Assembly: GCF_003075415.1 (NCBI RefSeq)
Contig: NZ_QDAH01000028.1
Span: forward strand, 1 to 64,000
Direction: 5' to 3'
Source of the DNA: Microvirga sp. KLBC 81
GTDB lineage: Bacteria; Pseudomonadota; Alphaproteobacteria; Rhizobiales; Beijerinckiaceae
Length of the DNA stretch: 64,000 nucleotides
Below, piece after piece: positions 38,569-47,106 of this stretch (its first letter is position 1; each line of letters opens with the position of its first letter). A program made the position numbers and the translations under genes. The notes under the pieces are model-generated. The model was not told where the DNA came from and searched no databases. It saw nothing but the letters and a program-made list of their open reading frames with translations.

Positions 38569-40026
38569 ATGCGCCAGGTCCGCCTCCTCCCCCTGATCAT
38601 TGCCACTGCCCTTTTCATGGAAAACATGGATTCGACGGTCATTTCGACCTCGCTTCCGATGATCGCGCAGGACTTGAGGACCGACCCCATCGCGCTGAAG
38701 CTTGCCCTTACGTCCTATCTCATCAGCCTCGCCATCTTCATTCCCATCTCCGGCTGGGTGGCGGATAAGTACGGCTCGCGCACCATTTTCACTGCCGCCA
38801 TCGGGGTGTTCATGGCGGGCTCCCTCGCCTGCGCCGGAGCCAATTCCCTAGAAGGATTCGTGATCGCACGCTTCGTGCAGGGCATGGGCGGGGCCATGAT
38901 GGTGCCGGTGGGGCGCCTGGTGCTCTTGCGCAGCGTGCCCCGTAATGAAGTGGTCCAGGCGCTTGCGACCCTGACGATCCCGGCCCTCATCGGTCCGGTG
39001 GTCGGCCCTCCGCTCGGCGGCTTCATCACCACCTATTTTCACTGGCGCTGGATCTTTTTCATCAATATCCCGATCGGCGTTCTCGGCATCGTGCTCGCCA
39101 CGATCTTCATCCCGAACATCCGCGAAGACGACACCCCGCCTCTCGACATTGCGGGCTTCCTGCTTTCAGGCATCGGCTTGGCGCTTCTGATGCTGGGCCT
39201 CTCTTCCAGCGGCCGTCATCTCATCCCGGAACAGGTCTCGCTCGGCTGCGTCATCATCGGCACCCTCTGCGTGGCGGCTTATGTCTGGCACGCCCTGCGG
39301 ACGCCTCACCCGGTGCTACAGCTCAACCTTCTCAAGGTGCCGACCTTCCGCATCAGCGTTCTCGGCGGCTCTCTCTTCCGGATCGGCATCGGTGCGATCC
39401 CCTTCCTCCTGCCGCTGATGCTCCAAGTCGGCTTCGGTCTCAGCCCCGTCGCATCGGGGTCGCTCACCTTCATCGCGGCTGTCGGCGCACTCTTCATGAA
39501 GACCATGGCCAAGCGTATCCTGGAGCGGTTCGGTTTCCGCAGGGTGCTCGTGATCAATGCCTTCATCGGAGCGGCCTTCGTGGGCTTCAATGGACTCTTC
39601 ACGTCCTCGACGCCCCATTGGCTGATCATGCTTATTCTGCTGATCGGCGGCTGCTTCCGCTCTCTCCAGTTCACGAGCCTCGCCGCCATCGGCTATGCGG
39701 AGATCTCGAAGCGCGACATGAGCCATGCCACGAGCCTGTCGAGCGCGGCGCAGCAGGTGGCGCTGAGCATGGGCGTGGCCTTCGGCGCCTTTGTGGTGGA
39801 GGCGGCAGCCCATTGGGACGGCAGAACCGCCATCGGCGCGGAGGATTTCGGCCCCGCCTTCTGGGCCGTGGCCATCGTCTCCGCCCTCTCCGGTTTCGTC
39901 TTCGCAAAGCTCGAGCCGAGTGCAGGCGCCGAGATGTCGGGGCACCGGATGGTCGAGAAGAAGCCTCCCTCCACAGGCTTGGGCGACGGCACTACAAATC
40001 TCGGTGATGAGGTAGAAGGCCGATAG
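38569..40026 (+). CDS. MFS transporter, drug:proton antiporter (DHA2) type
   Basis: This 485-residue membrane protein has about 14 hydrophobic helices, as in EmrB/QacA exporters. The opening VRLLPLIIATALFMENMDSTVI with D in helix 1, the motif GWVADKYGSRTIF and GPPLGGFITTYFHWRWIFFIN (motif C region) are typical. The likely role is proton-driven export of drugs or other small molecules, with unknown substrate. No EmrA-type adaptor or regulator lies next to it. The downstream dienelactone hydrolase gene starts 40 bases after the stop on the same strand and may be co-transcribed. Confidence 0.88.
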   Translation: MRQVRLLPLIIATALFMENMDSTVISTSLPMIAQDLRTDPIALKLALTSYLISLAIFIPISGWVADKYGSRTIFTAAIGVFMAGSLACAGANSLEGFVIARFVQGMGGAMMVPVGRLVLLRSVPRNEVVQALATLTIPALIGPVVGPPLGGFITTYFHWRWIFFINIPIGVLGIVLATIFIPNIREDDTPPLDIAGFLLSGIGLALLMLGLSSSGRHLIPEQVSLGCVIIGTLCVAAYVWHALRTPHPVLQLNLLKVPTFRISVLGGSLFRIGIGAIPFLLPLMLQVGFGLSPVASGSLTFIAAVGALFMKTMAKRILERFGFRRVLVINAFIGAAFVGFNGLFTSSTPHWLIMLILLIGGCFRSLQFTSLAAIGYAEISKRDMSHATSLSSAAQQVALSMGVAFGAFVVEAAAHWDGRTAIGAEDFGPAFWAVAIVSALSGFVFAKLEPSAGAEMSGHRMVEKKPPSTGLGDGTTNLGDEVEGR

Positions 40027-40066
40027 GACTGCGTTACCATTCTAGGCCTCGGACCCGGAGGCCATC

Positions 40067-40924
40067 ATGGATCAACGCATCATCGACCTCTACGACGACT
40101 TCACCCATGGCGGCATGAGCCGCCGCTCCTTCCTCGACAAGCTCGCCGCGCTTGCCGGAAGCACCGCTGCCGCAAGCGCCCTTCTGCCGATCCTGCAGAA
40201 CAACTATGCCATGGCGCAGACAGTGCAGGAGAGCGACCCGCGGATCACGACGGAAACCGTCGACATTCCTGGCGCTCAGGGCCTCAAGGGCTATCTCGTG
40301 AAGCCGAAGGACGCGGCCGGGAAGCTGCCCGCCGTCATCGTCATCCACGAGAACCGTGGCCTGAACCCGCACATCAAGGACGTGACTCGGCGCATGGCCA
40401 CGGAAGGCTTCCTGGCGCTCGGCCTCGACTATCTCTCGCCCATGGGCGGCACGCCCGCTGACGAGGACAAGGGCCGCCAGATGATCGGCCAATTGAAGCA
40501 GCCCGACGTGATCGCCTACGGCAAGGCGGCCGTGGCCTATCTGAAGGGCCGCCCCGACAGCAACGGCAAGGTCGGCGCGGTGGGCTTCTGCTGGGGCGGC
40601 GGCGCGGTCAACAACCTTGCCGTCAACGAGCCGAACCTCAATGCTGGCGTCGCCTATTACGGGGGACAGCCGAAGGCGGAGGATGTGCCGAAGATCCAGG
40701 CCGCGCTCATGCTGCATTACGGTGGGCTCGACGAGCGCATCAATGCGGGCATTCCGGCCTATGAGGCGGCCCTGAAGCAGGCAGGCAAGACCTACGAGAT
40801 CTACGTCTATGAAGGCGCGAACCACGCCTTCAACAATGACACCAATGCCGCTCGCCATGACAAGGAGGTCGCCGATCTGGCCTGGAGCCGGACTGTGGGT
40901 TTCTTGAAGAAGCAGTTGGCTTGA
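40067..40924 (+). CDS. Dienelactone hydrolase family protein, Tat-exported
   Basis: This 285-residue alpha/beta hydrolase has a twin-arginine signal SRRSFLDKLAALAGS (18-32) and a helical hydrophobic stretch, so export in folded form is expected. The catalytic set resembles dienelactone hydrolase: IHENRGLNPHI (Glu, about 101), GFCWGGGAVNN (Cys nucleophile, about 174) and ANHAFNND (His, about 250). Typical substrates are dienelactones in aromatic degradation, but exported members act on unknown esters. Spacing to the MFS gene suggests a shared transcript. Confidence 0.85.
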   Translation: MDQRIIDLYDDFTHGGMSRRSFLDKLAALAGSTAAASALLPILQNNYAMAQTVQESDPRITTETVDIPGAQGLKGYLVKPKDAAGKLPAVIVIHENRGLNPHIKDVTRRMATEGFLALGLDYLSPMGGTPADEDKGRQMIGQLKQPDVIAYGKAAVAYLKGRPDSNGKVGAVGFCWGGGAVNNLAVNEPNLNAGVAYYGGQPKAEDVPKIQAALMLHYGGLDERINAGIPAYEAALKQAGKTYEIYVYEGANHAFNNDTNAARHDKEVADLAWSRTVGFLKKQLA

Positions 40925-40937
40925 TAGACACCCTCAA

Positions 40938-41027
40938 CGTCATGGCGGGGCTTGACCCTGCCATCTCGATTGGAAGAGTGCTGCGCTTTCCATATCGGGA
41001 TCACCGGCACGAGGCCGGTGATGACGT
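40938..41027. repeat. Dispersed twin-hairpin repeat, copy 5
   Basis: It starts CGTCATGGCGGGGCTTG and ends GCCGGTGATGACG, with an inner stem ATCACCGGC/GCCGGTGAT. It lies at the convergence of the dienelactone hydrolase gene and the sugar dehydrogenase gene. Confidence 0.7.
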
Positions 41028-41046
41028 GAGGAATCCCACGTGCATC

Positions 41047-41982
41047 TCAATCCTCGAACGCCTCCACCTGCACGCGCTTGCCGACCATGAAGGCGTCCGC
41101 CACGAGGCGGAACGGGGCTTCGTCGACCTCGGAGCGGCCGATGGTGAGGAGCGCGTCGAAGCGGCGGTAGATACCCTGGTACTCGGCAGGCTCCTCCTTC
41201 ACCACGAGGCGCCCGTCGATTTCGAGGCAGGAGCCGCCGTGCATGAGCTTGAGGGCAAAACCGGCTTCCGTCTCGACCTCGATGTCCCAGCTCTGCGGGC
41301 CAGTTTGACGCCAATCGAAGACGGCCTGGAGACTGCCGTCCGTGTGACCGGTTTGGAACTGGAGATCGGCGGCGATGGGCGCATCCCTATTAGCGGGAAA
41401 TTGCAGGCTCGCCGTCTTGATGAAGACAGGCTCCGGCATGATGCGCGTGACGATGGAGAGCGCGTTGATGCCGGGATCGAACACCCCGAAGCCGCCTGCC
41501 TCCCAGATCCATTGCTGGCCCGGATGCCAATGGCGCACGTCTTCCTTCCAGGTCACCTGAAGGCGCTTGATCGACCAGCCGGCGAGCGCCTTCTTGGCCT
41601 CTTCGACGGCCTTGTTGTATTGCGAATGCCAGGTTGTGAAGAGCGTCTTACCCACCTTGTCCGCAAGCTGGCGAAGATCTTCGAGCTCACTCAAGGTGGC
41701 CGCAGGCGGCTTTTCCAGAAGCACGCTTTTCCCGGCCAGCAGCGCCTCGCGGGCAATGTGATGGCGCGCCTGTGGTGGCGTGCAGATCGCCACTGCTTCG
41801 AGATCCTTGAGCCCCAGGAGATCGCGGTAATCCTGGAAGCTGTGCCTTGCGTCTTCCGACGCGATGCCACGCTGGCTTGAGACCGCCAGAAGCTCGAAAT
41901 TCGGATTGGCCCGGATCACCGGCAGGTGCTGATCCTGCGCGATCTTGCCGAGGCCGATAATGCCGATCTTGTGCGGGGTCAT
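41047..41982 (-). CDS. Gfo/Idh/MocA oxidoreductase, L-arabinose/D-galactose 1-dehydrogenase-like
   Basis: This encodes 311 residues. The Rossmann domain begins KIGIIGLGKIAQDQHLPVI (5-23); LLEKPPAATLSEL (about 91) holds the catalytic lysine of the EKP motif. The stretch WKEDVRHWHPGQQWIWEAG followed by FGVFDPGINALSIVTRI is very close in pattern to the NAD(P)-dependent L-arabinose 1-dehydrogenase of Azospirillum and to D-galactose 1-dehydrogenases, which start non-phosphorylative sugar oxidation. No lactonase, dehydratase or sugar transporter gene is adjacent, so the pathway is not shown by context. Substrate preference between arabinose, galactose and fucose is open. Confidence 0.82.
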   Translation of the reverse strand: MTPHKIGIIGLGKIAQDQHLPVIRANPNFELLAVSSQRGIASEDARHSFQDYRDLLGLKDLEAVAICTPPQARHHIAREALLAGKSVLLEKPPAATLSELEDLRQLADKVGKTLFTTWHSQYNKAVEEAKKALAGWSIKRLQVTWKEDVRHWHPGQQWIWEAGGFGVFDPGINALSIVTRIMPEPVFIKTASLQFPANRDAPIAADLQFQTGHTDGSLQAVFDWRQTGPQSWDIEVETEAGFALKLMHGGSCLEIDGRLVVKEEPAEYQGIYRRFDALLTIGRSEVDEAPFRLVADAFMVGKRVQVEAFED

Positions 41983-42029
41983 GGGCGTGGTCTTTCAATG
42001 GTGCAAAGGCCACGCCGTGCGCGTGGCGA

Positions 42030-42722
42030 TTAAGATGTCCGGTCTGTCGCACCCCGAAAACCGGTCGCCAGCACATAGAGTTCCGCCGAATCGGCCCGGC
42101 TTGCCGCAGGCTTCACGTGGCGCACCACGGCGAAGTCGCGCTTGAGGTCGTTGAGAAGCTGGTTCTCCGTGCCGCCCTGGAACACCTTGGCAATGAAAAC
42201 GCCGCCGGGTGCCAGGATCTCGCGCGCGAAGTAGATCGCCGCTTCCGCGAGGCCGATGATGCGCAGGTGATCGGTCTTCTTGTGGCCGGTGGTGTTGGCC
42301 GCCATGTCGGACATCACCACGTCTGCCGGCCCGCCGAGCATCTCGATAAGCTTTCCCGGGGCGCTCTCGTCCAAGAAGTCGAGCTGGATGAACTCCACGC
42401 CGGCCATGGGATCGATGGGGAGAAGATCGATGCCGACGACCTTGCCTTTCGGCCCTACCTTCTTGGCCGCGATCTGCGACCACCCGCCAGGAGCAGCGCC
42501 GAGGTCCACGATGCGCTGGCCGGGCTTGAGGATGTGGTACTTCTCATCGATCTCGAGCAGCTTGAAGGCCGCGCGCGAGCGGTAGCCCTCGCGCTTGGCG
42601 CGGGCCACGTAGGGATCGTTGAGCTGGCGCTCAAGCCACTTCTGGGAAGAGAGGGACCGCTTGTTAGCCGTTTTCACGCGCTGCTTGAGATTGCGGACAC
42701 CCGAGCCGGACTTGGTGCTCAC
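42030..42722 (-). CDS. rlmE: 23S rRNA (uridine-2'-O)-methyltransferase RlmE
   Basis: This 230-residue FtsJ/RrmJ-type enzyme methylates the ribose of U2552 of 23S rRNA on the 50S subunit. [14 protein letters not shown] is the SAM motif; the K-D-K-E catalytic set is represented by [11 protein letters not shown] (Lys), [14 protein letters not shown] (Asp) and [12 protein letters not shown] (Lys). A basic N-terminus with [19 protein letters not shown] is typical of alphaproteobacterial forms. The GTG at 42720-42722 overlaps the stop of the Ppx/GppA gene as GTGA, so translation is coupled. Upstream ATG alternatives would create an unrelated extension. Confidence 0.92.
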   Translation of the reverse strand: MSTKSGSGVRNLKQRVKTANKRSLSSQKWLERQLNDPYVARAKREGYRSRAAFKLLEIDEKYHILKPGQRIVDLGAAPGGWSQIAAKKVGPKGKVVGIDLLPIDPMAGVEFIQLDFLDESAPGKLIEMLGGPADVVMSDMAANTTGHKKTDHLRIIGLAEAAIYFAREILAPGGVFIAKVFQGGTENQLLNDLKRDFAVVRHVKPAASRADSAELYVLATGFRGATDRTS

Positions 42723-43840
42723 CGTTGGCTTCCCTCCCGCCACACGCTGTCCTCTCGCATCATGTTCATCAGAATTCCCTCGCGCAGACCCCGGTCCGCG
42801 ATGCGCAGGCGATCCGAAGGGAAAGCCCGGCGGATTGCTTCGAGAATGGCGCAGCCGGCCAGGACCAGATCGGCCCGCTCCTTGCCGATGCACGGATTGT
42901 CCGCCCGCTGCTGGAAATTGGAATGCAGCAGGCGGTGCATCACTGTCGAGATCTCACCGTTGCGCATCCACATTCCATCGACCTTGCGACGGTCATAGCG
43001 TGCCAACCCCAAGTGAATGCCGCCCACCGTGGTCACGGTTCCCGAGGTGCCGAGCAGATGAAAATGATTGGCTCTGCCCGCCTCGGCCGCCACGAGCGCG
43101 AAATCCATGAGGAGCTCGGACACTTCTTCGACCATGCCCTCGAAGCTCTCGGGCGTCACATTCACCCCGCCATGACGCTCGGCCAGGGTCACGACGCCGA
43201 CCGGAAGCGAATCCCAAGCGCGGATGCGCTTGCAGGGATCAGCGAAGGCGTGCGGAGCCTGGCCGTCGAGCCAAGCGATCTCCGTGGAGCCGCCGCCGAT
43301 ATCGAACACGATCACGGATTGCGCCTTGGGGTCGGCCAGAGCTGCGCAGCCCGTCACTGCCAGATAGGCCTCCGTCTTGCGGTCGACGATTTCGAGGTCG
43401 AGATCGAGATCGCTGCGCACACGCTCGATAAAGGATGCTCCGTTCCTGGCCAGCCGACAGGCTTCGGTTGCCACAAGACGGGCGCGGATCACATCCTTGG
43501 CGATCATCTTGTCGCGGCATACGCGAAGAGCATCGATGGTGCGTTCGATGGCATCGTCGCTCAGGGAATTACCGAGACCGAGACCTTCGCCGAGGCGAAC
43601 GATCCGCGAAAAGGCGTCCGTGACGCGAAAACCGTAATGGGCGGGCTCCGCAATCAGCAGCCGGCAATTGTTGGTGCCGAGATCGAGCGCCGCGTAGCTG
43701 CGCATTGCGCGGCGCTTCACGTCCTTTCGCGGCAATGTATCAGTACTTCCAGAAAGCCACGACGAGCCGCTCTCGGCCCCAGGGGATGGGTCCGCGCGTC
43801 GATCTCTCACTTCGGTCGTCGCATCGGCTTTCACGGTCAA
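42719..43840 (-). CDS. Ppx/GppA family exopolyphosphatase/phosphatase
   Basis: This 373-residue protein of the sugar kinase/actin ATPase fold has [16 protein letters not shown] (about 50-65), [16 protein letters not shown] (about 178-193) and [14 protein letters not shown] (about 275-288), the phosphate-binding loops of the Ppx/GppA family. Members cleave polyphosphate or convert pppGpp to ppGpp; which applies is not visible. It is shorter than E. coli Ppx and resembles the short form next to rlmE seen in other alphaproteobacteria. The start is uncertain: TTG at 43838-43840 has AAGGA nine bases upstream, and a GTG two codons later is also possible. Confidence 0.88.
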   Translation of the reverse strand: MTVKADATTEVRDRRADPSPGAESGSSWLSGSTDTLPRKDVKRRAMRSYAALDLGTNNCRLLIAEPAHYGFRVTDAFSRIVRLGEGLGLGNSLSDDAIERTIDALRVCRDKMIAKDVIRARLVATEACRLARNGASFIERVRSDLDLDLEIVDRKTEAYLAVTGCAALADPKAQSVIVFDIGGGSTEIAWLDGQAPHAFADPCKRIRAWDSLPVGVVTLAERHGGVNVTPESFEGMVEEVSELLMDFALVAAEAGRANHFHLLGTSGTVTTVGGIHLGLARYDRRKVDGMWMRNGEISTVMHRLLHSNFQQRADNPCIGKERADLVLAGCAILEAIRRAFPSDRLRIADRGLREGILMNMMREDSVWREGSQR

Positions 43841-43854
43841 AACTTAAATCCTTG

Positions 43855-43894
43855 GGCATTCCGCGAGAATGCCAGTGTTACGTTTAGAGTAACA
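43855..43894 (-). promoter_or_regulatory. Two small hairpins upstream of the Ppx/GppA gene
   Basis: GGCATTC/GAATGCC (43855-43861/43867-43873) and TGTTAC/GTAACA (43876-43881/43889-43894) are exact inverted repeats within 40 bases before the gene. They could be an operator or an attenuating leader; function is inferred only from position. Confidence 0.3.
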
Positions 43895-43955
43895 ACCGCC
43901 CCCCGCGTCTGCCAAGGGTTGCAGCGCATATTATGAGGCAGGCCCTACTGAAGCA

Positions 43956-45140
43956 TTAGAGCGCCACACCCTTCAGCCTGTCTGTGAGCCCCGTCAGAAC
44001 ATCGGCGCCCACATTGGCAACAGCCACGCGCAAATGCCCTTCCTGACCGGGTCCGAAATAGCTGCCGGGCAAGCACAAAACGCCGCGCTCCGTCGCTAAT
44101 TTCTCGGCGACAGCGTGCGCCTTCGCCCCCGCGAAAGGATGTCGCAGATAAGCGAAATAGGCACCGACCGATTCGATGCGCCACTCAGGCAACGACGCGA
44201 GCGCCGCTTGAAAAACCTGTGCACGCCGATTGATCTCGGCGCGGTTCTCCTCCCGCCAGTCGCGGAGGGCCTCAATGGCCCAGGGCAGAACCAACTGCGC
44301 CGTACGCGGCGCGCAGATCTGGACGCAATCGAGAATCTTGGCGATCTGCTCGATGAGCGCTGCATCTGCCGTGATCGCCCCCATGCGATGCCCCGGAATC
44401 GCGTAGGATTTCGAGAACGAGTAGAGCTGAATCACGTTCTTGCGCCACTCGTCGCCCGCGAAAAGCCCGTGTGCGCGGTTCATGCCCTGCGGCAGGAAGT
44501 CCCGGTAAGTCTCGTCGATCACGAGATAAATGCCGCGTTTCCGGCACAGCTCCGCAAAACCTTCGATGACGTGGGCTGGATAGACGGCGCCGGTCGGGTT
44601 GTTCGGCGTCACGAGAACGATCGCGCGCACCTTCTCGTCGATCAGCGTCGCCGCATCCTCGATGCGCGGCACGAAACCGTTCTCCGACCGGCACGGCAGC
44701 GGGCGGGGCTCGATGCCCAGCATGTCGAGCGTCATCTGGTGATTGAAATACCAGGGCGTCGGCAGCAGTACTGCCTCGCCGCGATGAGCGAGCAGCATCA
44801 TGGCGACGAAGAACGCCATGTTGCATCCGGCGGTAATCGCCGTGTCGGCAGCCTCGATCCGCCCCTCGTAGAGGCGCGACATCTCGGCCGCATAGGCCTG
44901 CCGCAAAGTGGCATCGCCGTTGATGGGGCCATATTGGGAGGTCGTGGCCTCGCCCGCCACGGAAGCAAGACGCTCCAGGAAGCTCACGTGGGGCGCATTG
45001 CCCGGAACCGCCTGCGAGAGATTGATCAGCGGCCCATAGGCCCCGTCATAGCGCTTGGTCCAGCTCTGTGCCTCCGGGATCGGAGGGCTGCCGACATCGG
45101 CGACGAGGGGATTGATAGGGTTGAAGGGGCCGCTGCTCAT
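43956..45140 (-). CDS. Pyridoxal-phosphate-dependent class I/II aminotransferase
   Basis: This 394-residue fold-type I aminotransferase has the substrate and cofactor motifs SQYGPINGDATLRQAYA (about 67-83), TPNNPTGAVYPA (about 178-189) and the PLP lysine in YSFSKSYAIPGHRMG (about 245-259). The C-terminus FGPGQEGHLRVAVANVG carries the arginine that binds the substrate carboxylate. It belongs near the aspartate/kynurenine aminotransferase-like group; the actual amino donor cannot be told. Intergenic repeats separate it from efp upstream. It has no visible partner genes. Confidence 0.87.
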   Translation of the reverse strand: MSSGPFNPINPLVADVGSPPIPEAQSWTKRYDGAYGPLINLSQAVPGNAPHVSFLERLASVAGEATTSQYGPINGDATLRQAYAAEMSRLYEGRIEAADTAITAGCNMAFFVAMMLLAHRGEAVLLPTPWYFNHQMTLDMLGIEPRPLPCRSENGFVPRIEDAATLIDEKVRAIVLVTPNNPTGAVYPAHVIEGFAELCRKRGIYLVIDETYRDFLPQGMNRAHGLFAGDEWRKNVIQLYSFSKSYAIPGHRMGAITADAALIEQIAKILDCVQICAPRTAQLVLPWAIEALRDWREENRAEINRRAQVFQAALASLPEWRIESVGAYFAYLRHPFAGAKAHAVAEKLATERGVLCLPGSYFGPGQEGHLRVAVANVGADVLTGLTDRLKGVAL

Positions 45141-45226
45141 AAGATGATTCTGCTCCGGATAAGGAAAAGGCAGGAAACCCGGTGAGCCTCCACCGAAATT
45201 CCCTGCCCTTCAAGATATTAGTAGCG

Positions 45227-45318
45227 CCGTCATGGCCGGACCAAGCCCGGCCATCCCGATACCGAAAAGCACCGCGCTCCCGCAATCGGGATCACCGGCA
45301 CGAGGCCGATGATGACGA
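45227..45318. repeat. Dispersed twin-hairpin repeat, copy 6
   Basis: It starts CGTCATGGCCGGACC and ends GATGATGACG; the left stem is GGCCGG/CCGGCC with loop ACCAAGC shortened by a mismatch. It lies between efp and the aminotransferase gene, both on the minus strand. Confidence 0.7.
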
Positions 45319-45334
45319 AAACGGGAGAAGAACC

Positions 45335-45901
45335 TTAGTCCTTCGCGCGCTCCACGTAGGAGCCGTCTTCCGTCATGATCACGACGCGGGTGCCGGCGGT
45401 GATGTGCGGAGGCACCAAGGTGCGCACGCCGTTGGAGAGCATGGCGGGCTTGTAGGAGGAGGACGCCGTCTGGCCCTTCACCACCGGCTCGGTCTCGGTG
45501 ATCTCCAGGGTGACGCGGGCGGGCAGCTCGATGGCGATCGGAACGCCGTTATGGGTCGAGAGCATCACGGCCATGCCTTCCTGCAGGTAGGCCTTCTGGT
45601 CGCCGATGATGTCTTCCGGAACCGCGACCTGCTCGTAGGTCTCGGGGTTCATGAAGTGGAAGCCCTCGCCGTCTTCGTAGAGGAAGGTGTGCTCGCGGTC
45701 TTCCACGAAGGCGCGCTCGACCTGCTCGGTGGTGCGGTAGCGCTCGGAGACCTTCACGCCGTCGGAGATGCGGCGCATGTCGAGCTGGGTGACCGGGGTG
45801 CCCTTGCCGGGGTGGATATTCTGGGCGGTGAGCACGACATAGAGCTTGCCGTCGATGTCGACGACATTGCCTTTGCGGAGCGTAGAGGCGATGACCTTCA
45901 C
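45335..45901 (-). CDS. efp: Elongation factor P
   Basis: This 188-residue factor rescues ribosomes stalled on consecutive prolines. The three beta-barrel domains are complete. The modification loop shows [10 protein letters not shown] with Lys33 at the position lysylated by EpmA. Later motifs are [21 protein letters not shown] (about 81-101) and the C-terminal [17 protein letters not shown]. The genes for its modification enzymes, epmA and epmB, are divergently transcribed 140 bases away, which supports beta-lysylation in this organism. A large hairpin is predicted in its leader. Confidence 0.97.
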   Translation of the reverse strand: MKVIASTLRKGNVVDIDGKLYVVLTAQNIHPGKGTPVTQLDMRRISDGVKVSERYRTTEQVERAFVEDREHTFLYEDGEGFHFMNPETYEQVAVPEDIIGDQKAYLQEGMAVMLSTHNGVPIAIELPARVTLEITETEPVVKGQTASSSYKPAMLSNGVRTLVPPHITAGTRVVIMTEDGSYVERAKD

Positions 45902-45929
45902 GGGAAGCGTTCCTTGTGACAGATAGGGC

Positions 45930-45965
45930 GCGTCGCAGGGCCAGGGTGCCTGGCCCCGGCGACGC
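45930..45965 (-). promoter_or_regulatory. Large hairpin in the efp leader
   Basis: The arms GCGTCGC (45930-45936) and GCGACGC (45959-45965) enclose GGGCCAGG/CCTGGCCC (45938-45945/45949-45956) with a GTG loop. It ends about 29 bases before the efp start on the minus strand, within the divergent efp-epmA region. A translational or attenuation role is possible. Confidence 0.45.
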
Positions 45966-46041
45966 CGAAATTCGGTTTCGCTGCCGCAACTAGCCTATCT
46001 TGGTGCAAATCGCCAGCCTCACCTGTCAGGAAGCTTTTGGA

Positions 46042-47106
46042 ATGGAAAACACCATGCCCGCCCCCTCGCCCTGGTGGACGCCGCATGTCCATGCCGACCG
46101 GAGACCCTTTTTGCTAGGCCGCAACCGGATCCAGGCGGCCTTCCGGAGCTTCTTTGCGGGACATGACTTCGTGGAGGTGGACACCGCCACACTCCAGACC
46201 TCACCCGGAAATGAGGCGCACCTGCACGCCTTCGCCACCGAGGCGATTGGTCTCGGTGGGGCGCGGACGCCGCTTTACCTTCACACCTCCCCGGAATTTG
46301 CCTGCAAGAAGCTCCTGGCCGCAGGCGAGACCCGGATTTCCTGTTTTGCCCATGTCTACCGCAACCGGGAGCGTGGCCCCCTGCACCACCCGGAATTCAC
46401 TATGCTCGAATGGTATCGGGCCGGCGAGAGCTATGAGGAGCTGATGAGGGATTGCGCGGCCCTCCTGGCACTCGCAGCCGAGACCGCGGGCACCCGCACC
46501 CTCACCTATCGCGGCAAGCAGACCGATCCCTTCCAGGAGCCCGAGCGCCTGAGCGTGGCTGAAGCCTTCCGGCGTTTTGCCGGGATCGATCTTCTCGCTT
46601 CTATCGGCCGGAGCGGCGAAACCGACCGCGACCATCTGGCCGCGAGCCTTCGCCAATCGGGCGTGCGGGTGGCCGAGGACGACACCTGGTCCGACCTGTT
46701 CAGCCGCGTCATCGTAGAGCGAGTCGAGCCCCATCTCGGCCTCGGGCGTGCCACGATCCTCGACGAATACCCGGTGGCAGAGGCGGCGCTCGCCCGGCCT
46801 ACAGCCCGAGATCCGCGCGTGGCCGAGCGCTTCGAGCTCTATGCCTGCGGCGTGGAACTGGCGAACGCCTTCGGCGAGCTGACAGATGCTCAAGAACAAC
46901 GCCGCCGGTTCGAGGCAGAAATGGCAGAAAAGATGCGCGTTTATGGAGAAAGCTATCCGGTGGACGAGGATTTCCTGGCAGCGCTCGCGCAGATGCCCGA
47001 GGCCAGCGGCATCGCGCTCGGTTTCGACCGCCTCGTGATGCTCGCCACAGGGGCATCGCGCATCGATCAGGTGATCTGGGCTCCCGTGCCGGAGACAGGC
47101 CATTGA
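46042..47106 (+). CDS. epmA: EF-P lysine aminoacylase EpmA (GenX/PoxA)
   Basis: This 354-residue lysyl-tRNA synthetase-like class II enzyme attaches (R)-beta-lysine to EF-P instead of tRNA; it lacks an N-terminal anticodon-binding domain. Motif 1 region is RNRIQAAFRSFFAGHDFVEV; motif 2 is RNRERGPLHHPEFTMLEWYR (about 113-132); motif 3 is ASGIALGFDRLVML (near 325). The ATG at 46042 is preceded by AGGA; an ATG four codons later is also possible. Its stop overlaps the epmB start as TTGA, so the two are coupled. Confidence 0.94.
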   Translation: MENTMPAPSPWWTPHVHADRRPFLLGRNRIQAAFRSFFAGHDFVEVDTATLQTSPGNEAHLHAFATEAIGLGGARTPLYLHTSPEFACKKLLAAGETRISCFAHVYRNRERGPLHHPEFTMLEWYRAGESYEELMRDCAALLALAAETAGTRTLTYRGKQTDPFQEPERLSVAEAFRRFAGIDLLASIGRSGETDRDHLAASLRQSGVRVAEDDTWSDLFSRVIVERVEPHLGLGRATILDEYPVAEAALARPTARDPRVAERFELYACGVELANAFGELTDAQEQRRRFEAEMAEKMRVYGESYPVDEDFLAALAQMPEASGIALGFDRLVMLATGASRIDQVIWAPVPETGH

